NCBI GenBank assembly: GCA_024234075.1 | Contig: JACKOV010000004.1 | Coordinates: 310,001 to 374,000 of the forward strand | DNA length: 64,000 bases | Source of the DNA: Nevskiaceae bacterium | GTDB lineage: Bacteria; Pseudomonadota; Gammaproteobacteria; Steroidobacterales; Steroidobacteraceae | Direction: 5' to 3' | Translations under genes and position numbers: made by a program | The notes under the pieces: model-generated | Databases searched by the model: none | What the model saw: only the letters and a program-made list of their open reading frames with translations | What the model was told of the DNA's origin: nothing | In this document: positions 1-10,110 of the stretch, piece after piece | Position numbering within the stretch: position 1 is the first letter of the stretch | Layout of the letters: each line of letters starts with the position of its first letter

Positions 1-84
1 AAGTTCGGTCCAGCAGACAGGGAACCCGCCTGATGGATTGACTTCATCGATGATGGTGTCGTTTTCGACGGCCTGGACGATTGC

Positions 85-363
85 CTAATCGAGTCGGATC
101 AGCAGCGACAAGACGGCTTCGCCCTTTTGCCGCCGAAGCATAGGGTAGCAGCAGTTCTGATCGGCAGCGACGGCGACGCACCCGGCCGGCGGATCACGAC
201 TGCCACCGGGCCGGTCATCGCGCACATAGGCCCGTAGTCGCCCCTTGCGCGTCTGGTCCCGGCCAGGTTCCAACACTGGCACCGGCGTGTCATCCCCTGC
301 GCGCTGGTAGGCCCCTTCCTGCCGGCACAGCGGGCAGCGATCGGCGTACTTGGCGCTGATCAT
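85..363 (-). pseudogene. IS66 transposase fragment with internal deletion
   Basis: The open frame gives 92 residues. The early segment SAKYADRCPLCRQEGAYQRAG matches the IS66 transposase region usually written SKYADHLPLYRQ. It is followed directly by DDTPVPVLEPGR and GRLRAYVRDDRPGGS, which match the catalytic-core region around the first DDE aspartate (normally DTTVPVL/DDTPVPVL and the downstream YVRDDRP). In an intact protein these blocks are separated by several dozen residues, so an internal deletion is inferred. The frame then degenerates and stops. It is non-functional. Confidence 0.7.
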
Positions 364-430
364 CCGCCTGGCGCGCGAGAATCTCCCGCCACTGCTCCGC
401 GCTGCGCCTCACCCGCCTCGATCCGGCCAT
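304..430 (-). pseudogene. IS66 TnpA-like accessory protein, 5' fragment
   Basis: A minus-strand frame starts with ATG at 430 and opens with a basic run followed by SAEQWREILARQ, the signature start of IS66 TnpA accessory proteins (usually RSAEEWRALLAEQ). After about 22 residues the match ends where the transposase fragment begins in another frame, and the frame closes at 304. This is the 5' stub of tnpA fused by deletion to transposase remains. The call rests on one short motif plus the neighbouring transposase fragment. Confidence 0.6.
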
Positions 431-827
431 GACCGCTTGCCTCGATGCTCACCCATGTTGGCCACGTCGTCGCGATGACAGAAGTTGGGAGGAACGCCGC
501 GGGGTTACCGGCCACGGCGAGACGCCCGTGAGTCCTGCCGCCTTAACGAGATCGCGGAACTCCTTCGCTGGGACGGTCATGTGGGAATCCTTCTATCCGG
601 TCGCTTCGACCGCCCGGGGAAGACCCACCCCCTGGTCGTAGCAGCCGCCTCCTTCATCGCCTCGAGTTCGGCAACCGCATCGCGTCCCGATAGCGCGGAC
701 GTAGGGGCGGTCGTTTGTCCGGCCGCCATCACGGCCGTTCCCTGGCGCGCTCTCGGCCTCTGCGATGACGGTCGCGGCGGCGTCCATGCGGCTGACATCG
801 CTGATCTTCACTGACAGGCGGGCACGT
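431..827. other. No recognisable intact gene
   Basis: Several short overlapping open frames exist on both strands, but none has a convincing start, ribosome-binding site or family motif. Minus-strand frames at 577-798 and 593-877 share a stretch that switches frame, which would fit a decayed gene next to the IS66 relic. I cannot identify it. Confidence 0.5.
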
Positions 828-1604
828 TCAGCGAAGATACACGGCCTCGAAACGTGCCAGCGGTGCCATACGCGCACGGTTCAGCGTGAGATGGTCCTCG
901 CTGAACGAATAACTGTCCGCGCTGCGCAGCGCCTCGTGAAAAGCCTTCTCCACATCCGTGCCTGACGGACAGGCCATCATGGTCGAGGCAATTTGTTCGA
1001 AGCTGATGCGGGCGGTGGCTTCGTTGATCTTGTACGAACCCGTGAAGCTATTGCAGCCACCGAAGCCGTTCACGCGCCCGTCTGCGGCTTTGAGGATCAG
1101 ATGCGGTTCGCGCTGCAGCGTCGGCACGGATCGGCCGTTCAGTTCGACCAGCTTCCAGTATTTCTCGGTGATGCCGTCGATGAGCTTGGTCAAGACATGG
1201 TTGTCCGGGAGAACGCCGGAAACGCGGGAGCCATCGAGCGCGAGGCGCGTGAGCCGGTTCTCGCCCACAAAATACTGCACGGGCTGCTGGCCCGCGAGCG
1301 TGATGGTATTGCCGGCATCATTCCATGTGAAGCGTCCCTGCTCCGAAAATGCCGGATCATTTTTGCCGCGATAGTGAGAATGCGTGCTGTAGGTGCCGTC
1401 ATCAGCCAGAATGACGACGGTCTCGATTCCCGCGCAGTCGGCGCAGGGCAGCACGCCGCGATACGCGCCGACCCAGTCGAGCGAGTTGCGCGCGTTGTGC
1501 GCGGGATCGGGTTGGACGGTGCCCGAAGGGCCGGCGACCAGCGTGCATCCCCCCACGGCCAGGGCCGCGACTACGATCAACCCGAAAGCGTAGCGTATAT
1601 TCAT
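828..1604 (-). CDS. META/HslJ-domain lipoprotein with NlpE-like N-terminal domain
   Basis: The 258-residue protein has a lipoprotein signal peptide, with lipobox AVGGC and the lipidated Cys at residue 20. Residues about 46-140 carry an NlpE-type domain (YRGVLPCADCAGIET with a CxxC at 54-57). Residues about 149-258 form a META/HslJ domain (YWKLVELNGR, GFGGCNSFTGSY, STMMACPS). The family combination suggests an envelope stress-sensing or heat-shock-type outer-membrane lipoprotein, but the function is inferred. The start at 1604 was chosen over an upstream in-frame ATG because it begins a proper signal peptide and has GAGG nine bases upstream. It is divergent from the patatin gene. Confidence 0.85.
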   Translation of the reverse strand: MNIRYAFGLIVVAALAVGGCTLVAGPSGTVQPDPAHNARNSLDWVGAYRGVLPCADCAGIETVVILADDGTYSTHSHYRGKNDPAFSEQGRFTWNDAGNTITLAGQQPVQYFVGENRLTRLALDGSRVSGVLPDNHVLTKLIDGITEKYWKLVELNGRSVPTLQREPHLILKAADGRVNGFGGCNSFTGSYKINEATARISFEQIASTMMACPSGTDVEKAFHEALRSADSYSFSEDHLTLNRARMAPLARFEAVYLR

Positions 1605-1795
1605 GGTGCTGAACCTCAGCGCTGATGTACGAACGCAACGTGCCGACCAGACAACCTGACAGGCTGATGAAGAAGTCATCATTGCCATGACGACAGGCAT
1701 CATCGGGCCATGATTCCAGGCAGACCAATCCCTGCCCGACCCATCCGCCGCGCTGGCTACAATCCGGGCAACAACGATCACCATCCGGGGCAACC

Positions 1796-4138
1796 ATGCA
1801 CGGTGTGCGCGCATCGAGTATAGCTATCCCGGCGGCATTCGATCCGCCGATCCACTCCCGTGTACAACAGCGCTGCACCCGGCTTGGGCAGCTGTTCGGC
1901 GCACTGCTGTCCACCATCCTGCTGATGGTACCGGCATGGGCGGACGAGGCTGCGACAGCACCGGCCACGAGGGTCAGCAACACCCCGCCAGCCGCTCCTG
2001 GCGGTCTGGTCGCCGACCCGTCGAGCTCCCGGACCTGCCTGGTGCTGAGCGGCGGCGGCGCGCGGGGCGTCGCCCACATCGGCGTATTGAAGGTGCTCGA
2101 AGACCTGCGGGTCCCGATCGATTGCGTCGTCGGCACCAGCATGGGTGCCATTGTCGGGGCAGCTTGGGCCTCCGGCGTATCGGTGGCGGACATGGAGGAC
2201 GCGGTGCGCCAAGCCGACTGGGACGTGGTGCTGGCGGATCAGCCGGAGCGGGCCCGCCGTTCGTTCCGCAGCAAGGAGCTCGAGCGCCTGCGCGTCGCGG
2301 GTGCGGAGCTCGGGATGCGCAATGGCCGGGCGGTGCTGCCGGTGGGCGCGGTGATCGGCCAGCAGTTCGAGCGCTTCCTGCAATCCTTGATGGGCACATC
2401 GCTGGCCAATGCCTCATTCGATGCGCTCGGCGTGCCGTTTCGCGCGATCGCGACCGACATCGAGACGGGACGGATGGCGGTGATCGATGGCGGCAGCCTC
2501 AACGCGGCGGTTCGTGCCAGCATGTCGGTGCCGGGCCTGTTCGCACCGCAGGAAGTCGATGGGCGGCTGTTGGTAGACGGCGGGCTGGTGCGCAACCTCG
2601 GCGTCGACGTCGCACGCGGTCTCGGCGCGCGACGGATCATCGCCGTGAATCTCGGCACGCCGTTATCCAGCCGGGAGGAACTGGGCTCACTGGTCGGTGT
2701 TGCGGGGCAGATGATCAACATCCTCACCGAGCAGAATGTCGTCGCTTCGTTGGCCCAGCTGACCTCGGAAGACATCCTGATCACGCCCGAACTCGGCGCC
2801 TTGAGCGCCGCCGATTTCGCCCATGCCTGGACCACCATCGAGCTCGGTGAGCAGGCGGCGCGTGCGATGAGCGGGCAGCTCGCGGCGCTGTCGGTCAGTC
2901 CGCAGCGTTATTCCCAACTGCAGGCGCAGCGCATCGCTTCGAACGGCGAGTTCAAGCCGGGACAGATACGCGTCGATACCCGCGGCCTGCAACACGTGAA
3001 CCCGCTTTCGGTAGAGGCCATCTTCAACGAGGCCCTGCATGGCCGTTCCAGCCGCGAAGCCGTCAACGCGGCGGTCGATGCGCTGTATGCCATGGATGAC
3101 TTTCGTCAGGTTTCGGTGCGTCGTGAACGCATCGACGGTCGAGACGACATCGTCATCGAACCACGGGAAAAAGACTGGGGACCGGACTACCTGCGCTTTG
3201 GGCTGACCTTATCGACCGATCTGGCCGGCGAGAGTGCGTTCACCATCGGCACCGAATACCGCCGCACGTGGCTCAACCGGCGCGGCCTCGAGTGGCGCAC
3301 GCTGGCCACGGTCGGCGACCTCACGGTGCTGCGTTCCGAGCTGGTGCAGCCGGTGGATATCGCACGACGCTGGATGTCGATGGTCTTCGTCGATGGCCGA
3401 CAGCGGATCGACGAACTGTTCGTCGGCGACGATGCCGTCTCACGCCTGCGCAACCGGGTCGGCCGGGTGGGCTTCGAGCTGCGGCGCCGCTACGCCGCCG
3501 ATGCCGAACTGGGTCTCGGATATCAGCGCTCGTGGTTCGACACCAACGCGGTGACCGGTGCGAGCGCGCCGGCACTGCAGGGCAGCTCGGGCGAGATCTA
3601 CCTGCGCCTGCACGTCGACCGGCTCGACCGCTGGGATTTCCCGCGAAACGGCGTATTCCTGCGGGCCGAGCTGAGCGCCGCCGACGATGCGCTGGGGGCG
3701 GACACGGACTACGAGAAAGCGCTGTTCGAAGTGCAGCGCGCCTTCGGCCGCGATCGGCACAGCCTGTCGGTGCTGCTGCGGCACGGCAACGCACTGGGCA
3801 GCAGCCTGCCGCTGTTCGACGCCTTCGATCTCGGCGGCTTCCAGAACCTCTCGGGATACGGCGATCGCCAGATCCTGGCCAATCGCATCAGCTTCGGGCG
3901 GGTCGTCTACGGCTACCAGCTGGGCGAGGCCGGTACGCTGACCCGCGGGCTGTACGTCGGGGGCTCGTTCGAAGCGGCCGAGACGAGCGAGCGGCTGAAC
4001 GGCCCGAGCGCGCGCAATGCGTTGCTGGCCGGCTCGCTGTTCCTCGCCGCCGATACCGCCATCGGCCCGCTGTACTTCGGCGCGGGCTTCGGCGAAGGCG
4101 GCGAGCGCTCGCTGTATCTGTTCCTGGGTCGTCCCTGA
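1796..4138 (+). CDS. Patatin-like phospholipase with BamA-type barrel (type Vd autotransporter)
   Basis: The 780-residue protein has a signal peptide (hydrophobic core around 35-48, ending PAWA). The patatin domain spans about 80-290, with the oxyanion-hole motif GGGARG (86-91), nucleophile Ser115 in GTSMG and catalytic Asp261 in DGG. A single POTRA-like segment lies at about 385-455, and a surface-antigen (Omp85/BamA) beta-barrel fills about 470-780. This is the architecture of PlpD from Pseudomonas: a lipase presented or secreted through its own 16-strand barrel in the outer membrane. All catalytic residues are present. Substrate and release are not visible from sequence. A TACAAT box at 1758-1763 may be its -10. 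Confidence 0.9.
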   Translation: MHGVRASSIAIPAAFDPPIHSRVQQRCTRLGQLFGALLSTILLMVPAWADEAATAPATRVSNTPPAAPGGLVADPSSSRTCLVLSGGGARGVAHIGVLKVLEDLRVPIDCVVGTSMGAIVGAAWASGVSVADMEDAVRQADWDVVLADQPERARRSFRSKELERLRVAGAELGMRNGRAVLPVGAVIGQQFERFLQSLMGTSLANASFDALGVPFRAIATDIETGRMAVIDGGSLNAAVRASMSVPGLFAPQEVDGRLLVDGGLVRNLGVDVARGLGARRIIAVNLGTPLSSREELGSLVGVAGQMINILTEQNVVASLAQLTSEDILITPELGALSAADFAHAWTTIELGEQAARAMSGQLAALSVSPQRYSQLQAQRIASNGEFKPGQIRVDTRGLQHVNPLSVEAIFNEALHGRSSREAVNAAVDALYAMDDFRQVSVRRERIDGRDDIVIEPREKDWGPDYLRFGLTLSTDLAGESAFTIGTEYRRTWLNRRGLEWRTLATVGDLTVLRSELVQPVDIARRWMSMVFVDGRQRIDELFVGDDAVSRLRNRVGRVGFELRRRYAADAELGLGYQRSWFDTNAVTGASAPALQGSSGEIYLRLHVDRLDRWDFPRNGVFLRAELSAADDALGADTDYEKALFEVQRAFGRDRHSLSVLLRHGNALGSSLPLFDAFDLGGFQNLSGYGDRQILANRISFGRVVYGYQLGEAGTLTRGLYVGGSFEAAETSERLNGPSARNALLAGSLFLAADTAIGPLYFGAGFGEGGERSLYLFLGRP

Positions 4139-4168
4139 ACGCCGGACCGCCTGTCCTGCCGAGGCAGA

Positions 4169-5152
4169 TCAGCGGGCGCTGCGGCGGTGTGCCCCGCTCT
4201 TGGCCTTGCCCCGGACGGACTTGGACTTGGGCTTGCGCGTCGTCGCAGCTGCCGGGGTTTTCTGGCGCTTCAGGTTCGTCGCCAGGTCGAGCAGGTAGGA
4301 GCGGAACGGCTTGCCGAGCTGGGGATGGCCGAGGGCGTAGTTCACCGTCGCTTCCAGATAGCCGAGCTTGCTGCCGCAGTCGTAGCGCTGACCATCGAAC
4401 TGATAGGCGTAGACGGCCTCTTCGCGCATCAGCCGCGCGATACCGTCGGTGAGCTGGATCTCGCCGCCGGCGCCCCGCCCGATCTGCTCGAGGTGCTGGA
4501 AGATCGACGGCGCGAGCAGGTAGCGACCGACCACCGCAAGATTAGACGGCGCATCGGCGGGCTTCGGTTTCTCGACGATGCTGCGCACGCGACTGGTCGG
4601 GGAGCCCTTGCCCTCGATTTCGACGATGCCGTACTTGTCGGTCTGGGAGCGCGGCACGATCTCGCAGCCGACCACGCTGGCACGCCGCGACTCGTAGACC
4701 TCGGCCATCTGCTGCAGGCAAGGCACCTTGGCTTCGATCAGGTCGTCGGCCAGGTGCACGAAAAACGGTTCGTCGCCCACCGCCGGGCGGGCACAGAGCA
4801 CCGCGTGACCGAGGCCGAGCGGCGCCGGCTGGCGGATGTAGATGCAGGTGGCGTAGGACGGCAGCACGCTGTGCAGCTGCTGTACCAGATCCGACTTGCC
4901 CTGCGATTCGAGCAGGTTTTCCAGCTCCTGGTCGGAGTCGAAGTGATCCTCGATCGCGCGCTTGGAGGCGCCGGTGATGAACACCAGGCGCCGAGCGCCG
5001 GCCGCCAGGGCTTCCTCCACGGCATACTGGATCAGCGGTTTGTCGACCACCGGCAGCATTTCCTTGGGGCTGGCTTTGGTCGCGGGCAAAAAGCGCGTAC
5101 CGCGCCCCGCCACCGGGAACACCGCGGTTTCAATCAACGAACGTTTGGCCAT
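4169..5152 (-). CDS. galU: UTP--glucose-1-phosphate uridylyltransferase
   Basis: This 327-residue cytosolic enzyme makes UDP-glucose from glucose-1-phosphate and UTP for surface polysaccharides and galactose metabolism. The nucleotidyltransferase signature is intact: VAGRGTRFLPATK near the N-terminus, KEMLPVVDKP, then LGLGHAV, and later VEKPKP and the DCGSKLGY region typical of GalU. The start at 5152 follows AGGAG at a normal distance; the longer frame upstream has no support. The last 35 residues are a basic Lys/Arg/Ala-rich tail beyond the family's usual end. The gene lies downstream of the ComEA-like gene, separated by a striking palindrome. Confidence 0.95.
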   Translation of the reverse strand: MAKRSLIETAVFPVAGRGTRFLPATKASPKEMLPVVDKPLIQYAVEEALAAGARRLVFITGASKRAIEDHFDSDQELENLLESQGKSDLVQQLHSVLPSYATCIYIRQPAPLGLGHAVLCARPAVGDEPFFVHLADDLIEAKVPCLQQMAEVYESRRASVVGCEIVPRSQTDKYGIVEIEGKGSPTSRVRSIVEKPKPADAPSNLAVVGRYLLAPSIFQHLEQIGRGAGGEIQLTDGIARLMREEAVYAYQFDGQRYDCGSKLGYLEATVNYALGHPQLGKPFRSYLLDLATNLKRQKTPAAATTRKPKSKSVRGKAKSGAHRRSAR

Positions 5153-5233
5153 CGTCAGATATCTCCTGGCAGCAAGCCCGAAAATAATACGCGATGACGT
5201 TGCAGGCGTCGGCAGCCGGCACCGGCAGTGCTT

Positions 5234-5270
5234 CACAGTTCCGCCGCGCAATGTGCGCGATGGAACTGTG
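5234..5270. repeat. 37-bp interrupted palindrome upstream of galU
   Basis: The outer arms CACAGTTCC (5234-5242) and GGAACTGTG (5262-5270) are perfect 9-bp inverted repeats. Inside them lies a second inverted pair, GCGC (5246-5249) and GCGC (5255-5258), around a 5-base loop. No T-run follows on either strand, so it is not a standard terminator. It sits 82 bp upstream of the galU start and could be an operator, an mRNA processing site or a dispersed palindromic repeat. Confidence 0.7.
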
Positions 5271-5282
5271 TGCAGGATCACG

Positions 5283-5660
5283 TTAGCGGGCGGCGGCAGG
5301 CCGCGCCGGTGCGACCGGACGGCTGGAAGGCGCTGCCGCTGCCGCCGGGCGAGCGGCGGCTGCCGGCGTGCTCGCGGCGGCCGCGGCGGCTTTCGCAGGA
5401 CGATCGACGCGGATGTTGGCCCGGTTCTGGTCCACGACCTTCTGGCCGATGCCACGCACCAGCACGAGTTCGTCGGCCGAGCGGAACGGACCGTGCTGGC
5501 TGCGATGCTCGACGATCGCGCGGGCGCGGGCCTCGCCCACGCCCTTGAGCTCGCGCGCCAGGGTCGCGGCGTCGGCCGTGTTGATGTTGACCGGGTCGGC
5601 CAGACCCGGCACGGGCAGCAGCAGCGGCAACGACGCCAGCAGACATGGAATCAGCTTCAT
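5283..5660 (-). CDS. ComEA-like helix-hairpin-helix DNA-binding protein
   Basis: The 125-residue protein has an N-terminal signal peptide (cleavage near GLADP). It is followed by a double helix-hairpin-helix module beginning VNINTADAATLARELKGVGEARARAIVEHR, given here only as landmarks at residues about 24-52 (VNINTADAATL, GVGEARA) and about 66-80 (LVLVRGIGQKVV). ComEA-family proteins bind incoming DNA in the periplasm during transformation, and short stand-alone versions like this are common in gammaproteobacteria. The last third is a low-complexity Ala/Pro/Arg tail of unknown role. It lies between ihfB and galU on the same strand. Confidence 0.85.
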   Translation of the reverse strand: MKLIPCLLASLPLLLPVPGLADPVNINTADAATLARELKGVGEARARAIVEHRSQHGPFRSADELVLVRGIGQKVVDQNRANIRVDRPAKAAAAAASTPAAAARPAAAAAPSSRPVAPARPAAAR

Positions 5661-5810
5661 GACAGGCCCTCGGTGGATGCAGCGGGACGCCGCAAGCGGG
5701 ACCTTAGAGGCAGGCGTTCGGCAGCGCGATGCAGGAAACTGCCGGATTCAGCCGGATACGCAGCCGATGGAAACGGGATCGCCTGAGGGAATCTCAGGCA
5801 TCGAGCCGCG

Positions 5811-6113
5811 TCAATCGCGGATCGGTTTGTCGGTGCCTTCGTTGACCCGCTCGCGCAGGTCCTTGCCGGGCTTGAAATGCGGGACGTACTTGCCGGACAG
5901 GGCCACGGCCTCGCCGGTCTTGGGATTGCGCCCCTGGCGCGGCGGGCGGAAGTGCAGCGAAAAACTGCCGAAACCGCGGATCTCGATGCGCTCACCGGTG
6001 GCCAGGGCGTCGCTCATGATCTCCAGCATCTGCTTGAGAGCGAGCTCCACATCCTTGGCCGGCAGATGTTTCTGCTTGGCGGCGATGATTTCGATCAGTT
6101 CCGACTTGGTCAT
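5811..6113 (-). CDS. ihfB: Integration host factor subunit beta
   Basis: The 100-residue protein is a standard-length IHF-beta. It has the N-terminal MTKSELIE helix, the dimer core, GFGSFSLHFRPPRQGRNP with the DNA-intercalating arm and its conserved proline in RNPKTG, and the C-terminal HFKPGKDLRERV. With IhfA (not in the window) it bends DNA in the nucleoid and at promoters and recombination sites. It follows rpsA on the same strand, as in Pseudomonas and E. coli. Confidence 0.97.
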   Translation of the reverse strand: MTKSELIEIIAAKQKHLPAKDVELALKQMLEIMSDALATGERIEIRGFGSFSLHFRPPRQGRNPKTGEAVALSGKYVPHFKPGKDLRERVNEGTDKPIRD

Positions 6114-6209
6114 GTAAGGCCCCGCGCCGATCGCATCGAGCCGCCCGGCAGCTGCGCCGGGCGACTCCGTTCATGCTCTGGTAGCGATGGTCTGCATGCT
6201 GCCGAATCC

Positions 6210-6232
6210 GGCCGGCGGCAGCGCCGCCGGCC
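6210..6232 (-). terminator. GC-rich hairpin after rpsA
   Basis: A perfect 10-bp stem (6210-6219 with 6223-6232) with a 3-base loop starts 7 bases beyond the rpsA stop codon. No run of T follows on the minus strand. It may protect the rpsA 3' end or slow transcription before ihfB rather than act as a full intrinsic terminator. Confidence 0.45.
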
Positions 6233-6239
6233 GACCGGT

Positions 6240-7928
<1,689 letters not shown>

Positions 7929-8074
7929 ACGCTCTCTTGCACGGCATTGCGCCGTGACGTCGGATCCGCGACCCGGTTCCAGGAGTCGTGGAGGTTGTTA
8001 CGAAATGAGCCGGCATCCATGCCGGGCCCGTTCTCAATAAATCACGTAAAACGTGGATTCGCGGATATGCGCGA

Positions 8075-8770
8075 TCAGGACCAGAGCGATCGCTGCCGGC
8101 CCAGTTCGAGCACGCGCTCGACCACCGCGGCGACGGAGAGGCCCGTCGAATCGATGATCAGCGCATCCTCCGCGGGACGCAGCGGCGCGACGGCGCGGGT
8201 GGAATCCCGCAGGTCGCGTTCGGCTATCTCCCGCGAAAGGGCGGCAAGACTAACAGCGGATCCCTTGTCTTTCAACTGCTTATGACGCCGTGCGGCCCGT
8301 TCTTCGGCGCTGGCGGTGAGGAAGATCTTGAGGACTGCGCCGGGAAAGACCACCGTCCCCATGTCCCGCCCGTCAGCCACCAGCCCCGGCGGCTCGGCGA
8401 ACCGCCGCTGCCGCTCCAGCAGCGCCGCCCGTACCGGTGGCCAGGCGGCGACCCGGGAAGCTCCCTGCCCGACCTCCTCGAGCCGGATCCGGGCGGTGAC
8501 GTCCTGCCCTTCGAGGTTGACCCGCTCGGCGCCGGCGGCATCGGCACCGAAGCTGACCCGCATGGTTTCGGCCAGGGCGGCATGGGCGGCGACGCTCTCG
8601 GGGTCGAGGCCGCGGTCGAGACCAGCCAGCGCCACCAGCCGGTAGAGCGCGCCGCTGTCGAGCAGATGCCAACCCAACTGGTCGGCGACACGGCGGCTGA
8701 TCGTGCCCTTGCCCGAGCCCGACGGCCCATCAATGGTCACTACCGGGACGAGGGGGCGAGTCTCGGCCAT
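8075..8770 (-). CDS. cmk: Cytidylate kinase
   Basis: The 231-residue enzyme phosphorylates CMP and dCMP using ATP. The P-loop IDGPSGSGKGTI is near the N-terminus, with GWHLLDSGALYR immediately after. The CMP-binding region DGRDMGTVVFP and the lid arginines (AEERAARRHKQL, IAERDLRDSTR) are intact. Length and motif spacing are normal. The gene starts 17 bp after aroA on the same strand and precedes rpsA, as in most gammaproteobacteria. Confidence 0.96.
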   Translation of the reverse strand: MAETRPLVPVVTIDGPSGSGKGTISRRVADQLGWHLLDSGALYRLVALAGLDRGLDPESVAAHAALAETMRVSFGADAAGAERVNLEGQDVTARIRLEEVGQGASRVAAWPPVRAALLERQRRFAEPPGLVADGRDMGTVVFPGAVLKIFLTASAEERAARRHKQLKDKGSAVSLAALSREIAERDLRDSTRAVAPLRPAEDALIIDSTGLSVAAVVERVLELGRQRSLWS

Positions 8771-8787
8771 CCGGCGCTCCGGGGGAG

Positions 8788-10110
8788 TCAGGCGAGCTCG
8801 CGCAAGCCCAGGCCGACCGAGCGGGCCAGTGCTGCGAAGCCAGGGAAGGAGGTGGCGACGTTGGCCGTGTCGTCGATCCGGATCGGCGCCGCAGCCCGCA
8901 GCGCGGCGACGGCGAACGACATCGCGATCCGGTGATCGCCGTGGCTGTCGATGCGTCCGCCGCCAAAAGCCGCCACCGGGCCGGACCGGCCGCGGATGCG
9001 GATACCGTCCGGCAGCAGTTCGTGCTCGACCCCGAGCGCCGCGAGGCCAGCAGCCATCGTCGCCAGCCGGTCGCTCTCCTTGACCCGCAGCTCCTCGGCG
9101 CCGCGGACCAGGGTTTCGCCGTCGGCACAGGCGGCCGCGACGAAAAAGATCGGAAACTCGTCGATGGCCAGCGGCACCAAGGCCTCAGGCACCGCGATGC
9201 CACGCAGTGCCCCTGGTCGCACCTCGATATCGGCGACCGGCTCAGGCGAATCGCCGGCGTGGCGATGCACGCGGATGTCGGCGCCCATCGAGAGCAGCAT
9301 GTCGAGCAGCCCGGTGCGCGTCGGGTTGATGCCGACATTGCGCAGCATCAAGCCACTGCCGCCGCCGATGCAGGCCGCCACCATGAAGAAAGCCGCCGAC
9401 GAGAAATCGCCGGGCACCGCGATGCGCGCGGCCCGCAGCGCTTGCCCGCCCTCGAGTTCGACGCGGTTGCCGCTGCGCAGCAGCTGCACCCCGAAACCGG
9501 CCAGCATCCGCTCGGTGTGATCGCGGGTCGGCGCCGGCTCGGTCACGCAGCTGCGGCCCCGGGCCGACAAGGCCGCCAGCAGCACCGCGGATTTGACCTG
9601 GGCACTGGCCATCGGCATCCGAAAGTCGATCGCCTGCAGCGGCCGGCCACCGCGGATCAGCACGGGCGGCCGCCCTTCGCGGGTCTCGATCACCGCACCC
9701 ATCTCGCGCAGCGGCTTGGCCACCCGCTCCATCGGGCGGCGCATCAGCGAAGCATCGCCGACCAGGGTGGTATCGAACGGCCGGCCGCAGAGCAGCCCCA
9801 TGAAGAGGCGCATCGCGGTGCCGGCATTGCCCATGTCGAGGGTGCCGGAGGGTGCCTGTAGCCCGTCGCGACCGACGCCCTCGACGAACAGATGGGTAGG
9901 GCTGTGCGATTCGATGGCCACGCCCATGGCGCCCAACGCCGCGCGCGTGGCCAGGCAATCCTCGCTGGCCAGAAAACCGGTGACTTCGGTGCGGCCGGTG
10001 GCGATCGCACCGAGCATCAGCGAGCGGTGCGAAATCGACTTGTCGCCCGGCACGACGACCTCGCCCTGCAATGCGCCCCCGGGAGCGACTTCCCAGCCCG
10101 GTGCGCTCAC
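8788..10110 (-). CDS. aroA: 3-phosphoshikimate 1-carboxyvinyltransferase (EPSP synthase)
   Basis: The 440-residue enzyme condenses shikimate-3-phosphate with phosphoenolpyruvate in the shikimate pathway. GDKSISHRSLMLGAIA near the N-terminus, GNAGTAMRLFMGLL, and DEFPIFFVAAACADGETL followed by KESDR are the family's substrate-binding blocks. The GTG start at 10110 overlaps the pheA stop (GTGA), implying translational coupling; the longer open frame upstream lies inside pheA and is rejected. The GNAGTAMR segment with Ala after Gly is the usual glyphosate-sensitive-type sequence (established for class I enzymes). Confidence 0.95.
   Translation of the reverse strand: MSAPGWEVAPGGALQGEVVVPGDKSISHRSLMLGAIATGRTEVTGFLASEDCLATRAALGAMGVAIESHSPTHLFVEGVGRDGLQAPSGTLDMGNAGTAMRLFMGLLCGRPFDTTLVGDASLMRRPMERVAKPLREMGAVIETREGRPPVLIRGGRPLQAIDFRMPMASAQVKSAVLLAALSARGRSCVTEPAPTRDHTERMLAGFGVQLLRSGNRVELEGGQALRAARIAVPGDFSSAAFFMVAACIGGGSGLMLRNVGINPTRTGLLDMLLSMGADIRVHRHAGDSPEPVADIEVRPGALRGIAVPEALVPLAIDEFPIFFVAAACADGETLVRGAEELRVKESDRLATMAAGLAALGVEHELLPDGIRIRGRSGPVAAFGGGRIDSHGDHRIAMSFAVAALRAAAPIRIDDTANVATSFPGFAALARSVGLGLRELA

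Larger units (their letters stand above)
85..430 (-). mobile_element. IS66-family insertion sequence relic
   Basis: On the minus strand the start of an IS66 accessory gene (tnpA-type) runs straight into pieces of the IS66 transposase, all within about 350 bp. A complete IS66 element is about 2.5 kb with tnpA, tnpB and a long transposase gene, so most of it is missing. No terminal inverted repeats or target duplication could be recognised. It is inactive as it stands. The family call rests on two independent recognisable protein motifs in the expected orientation. Confidence 0.7.
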
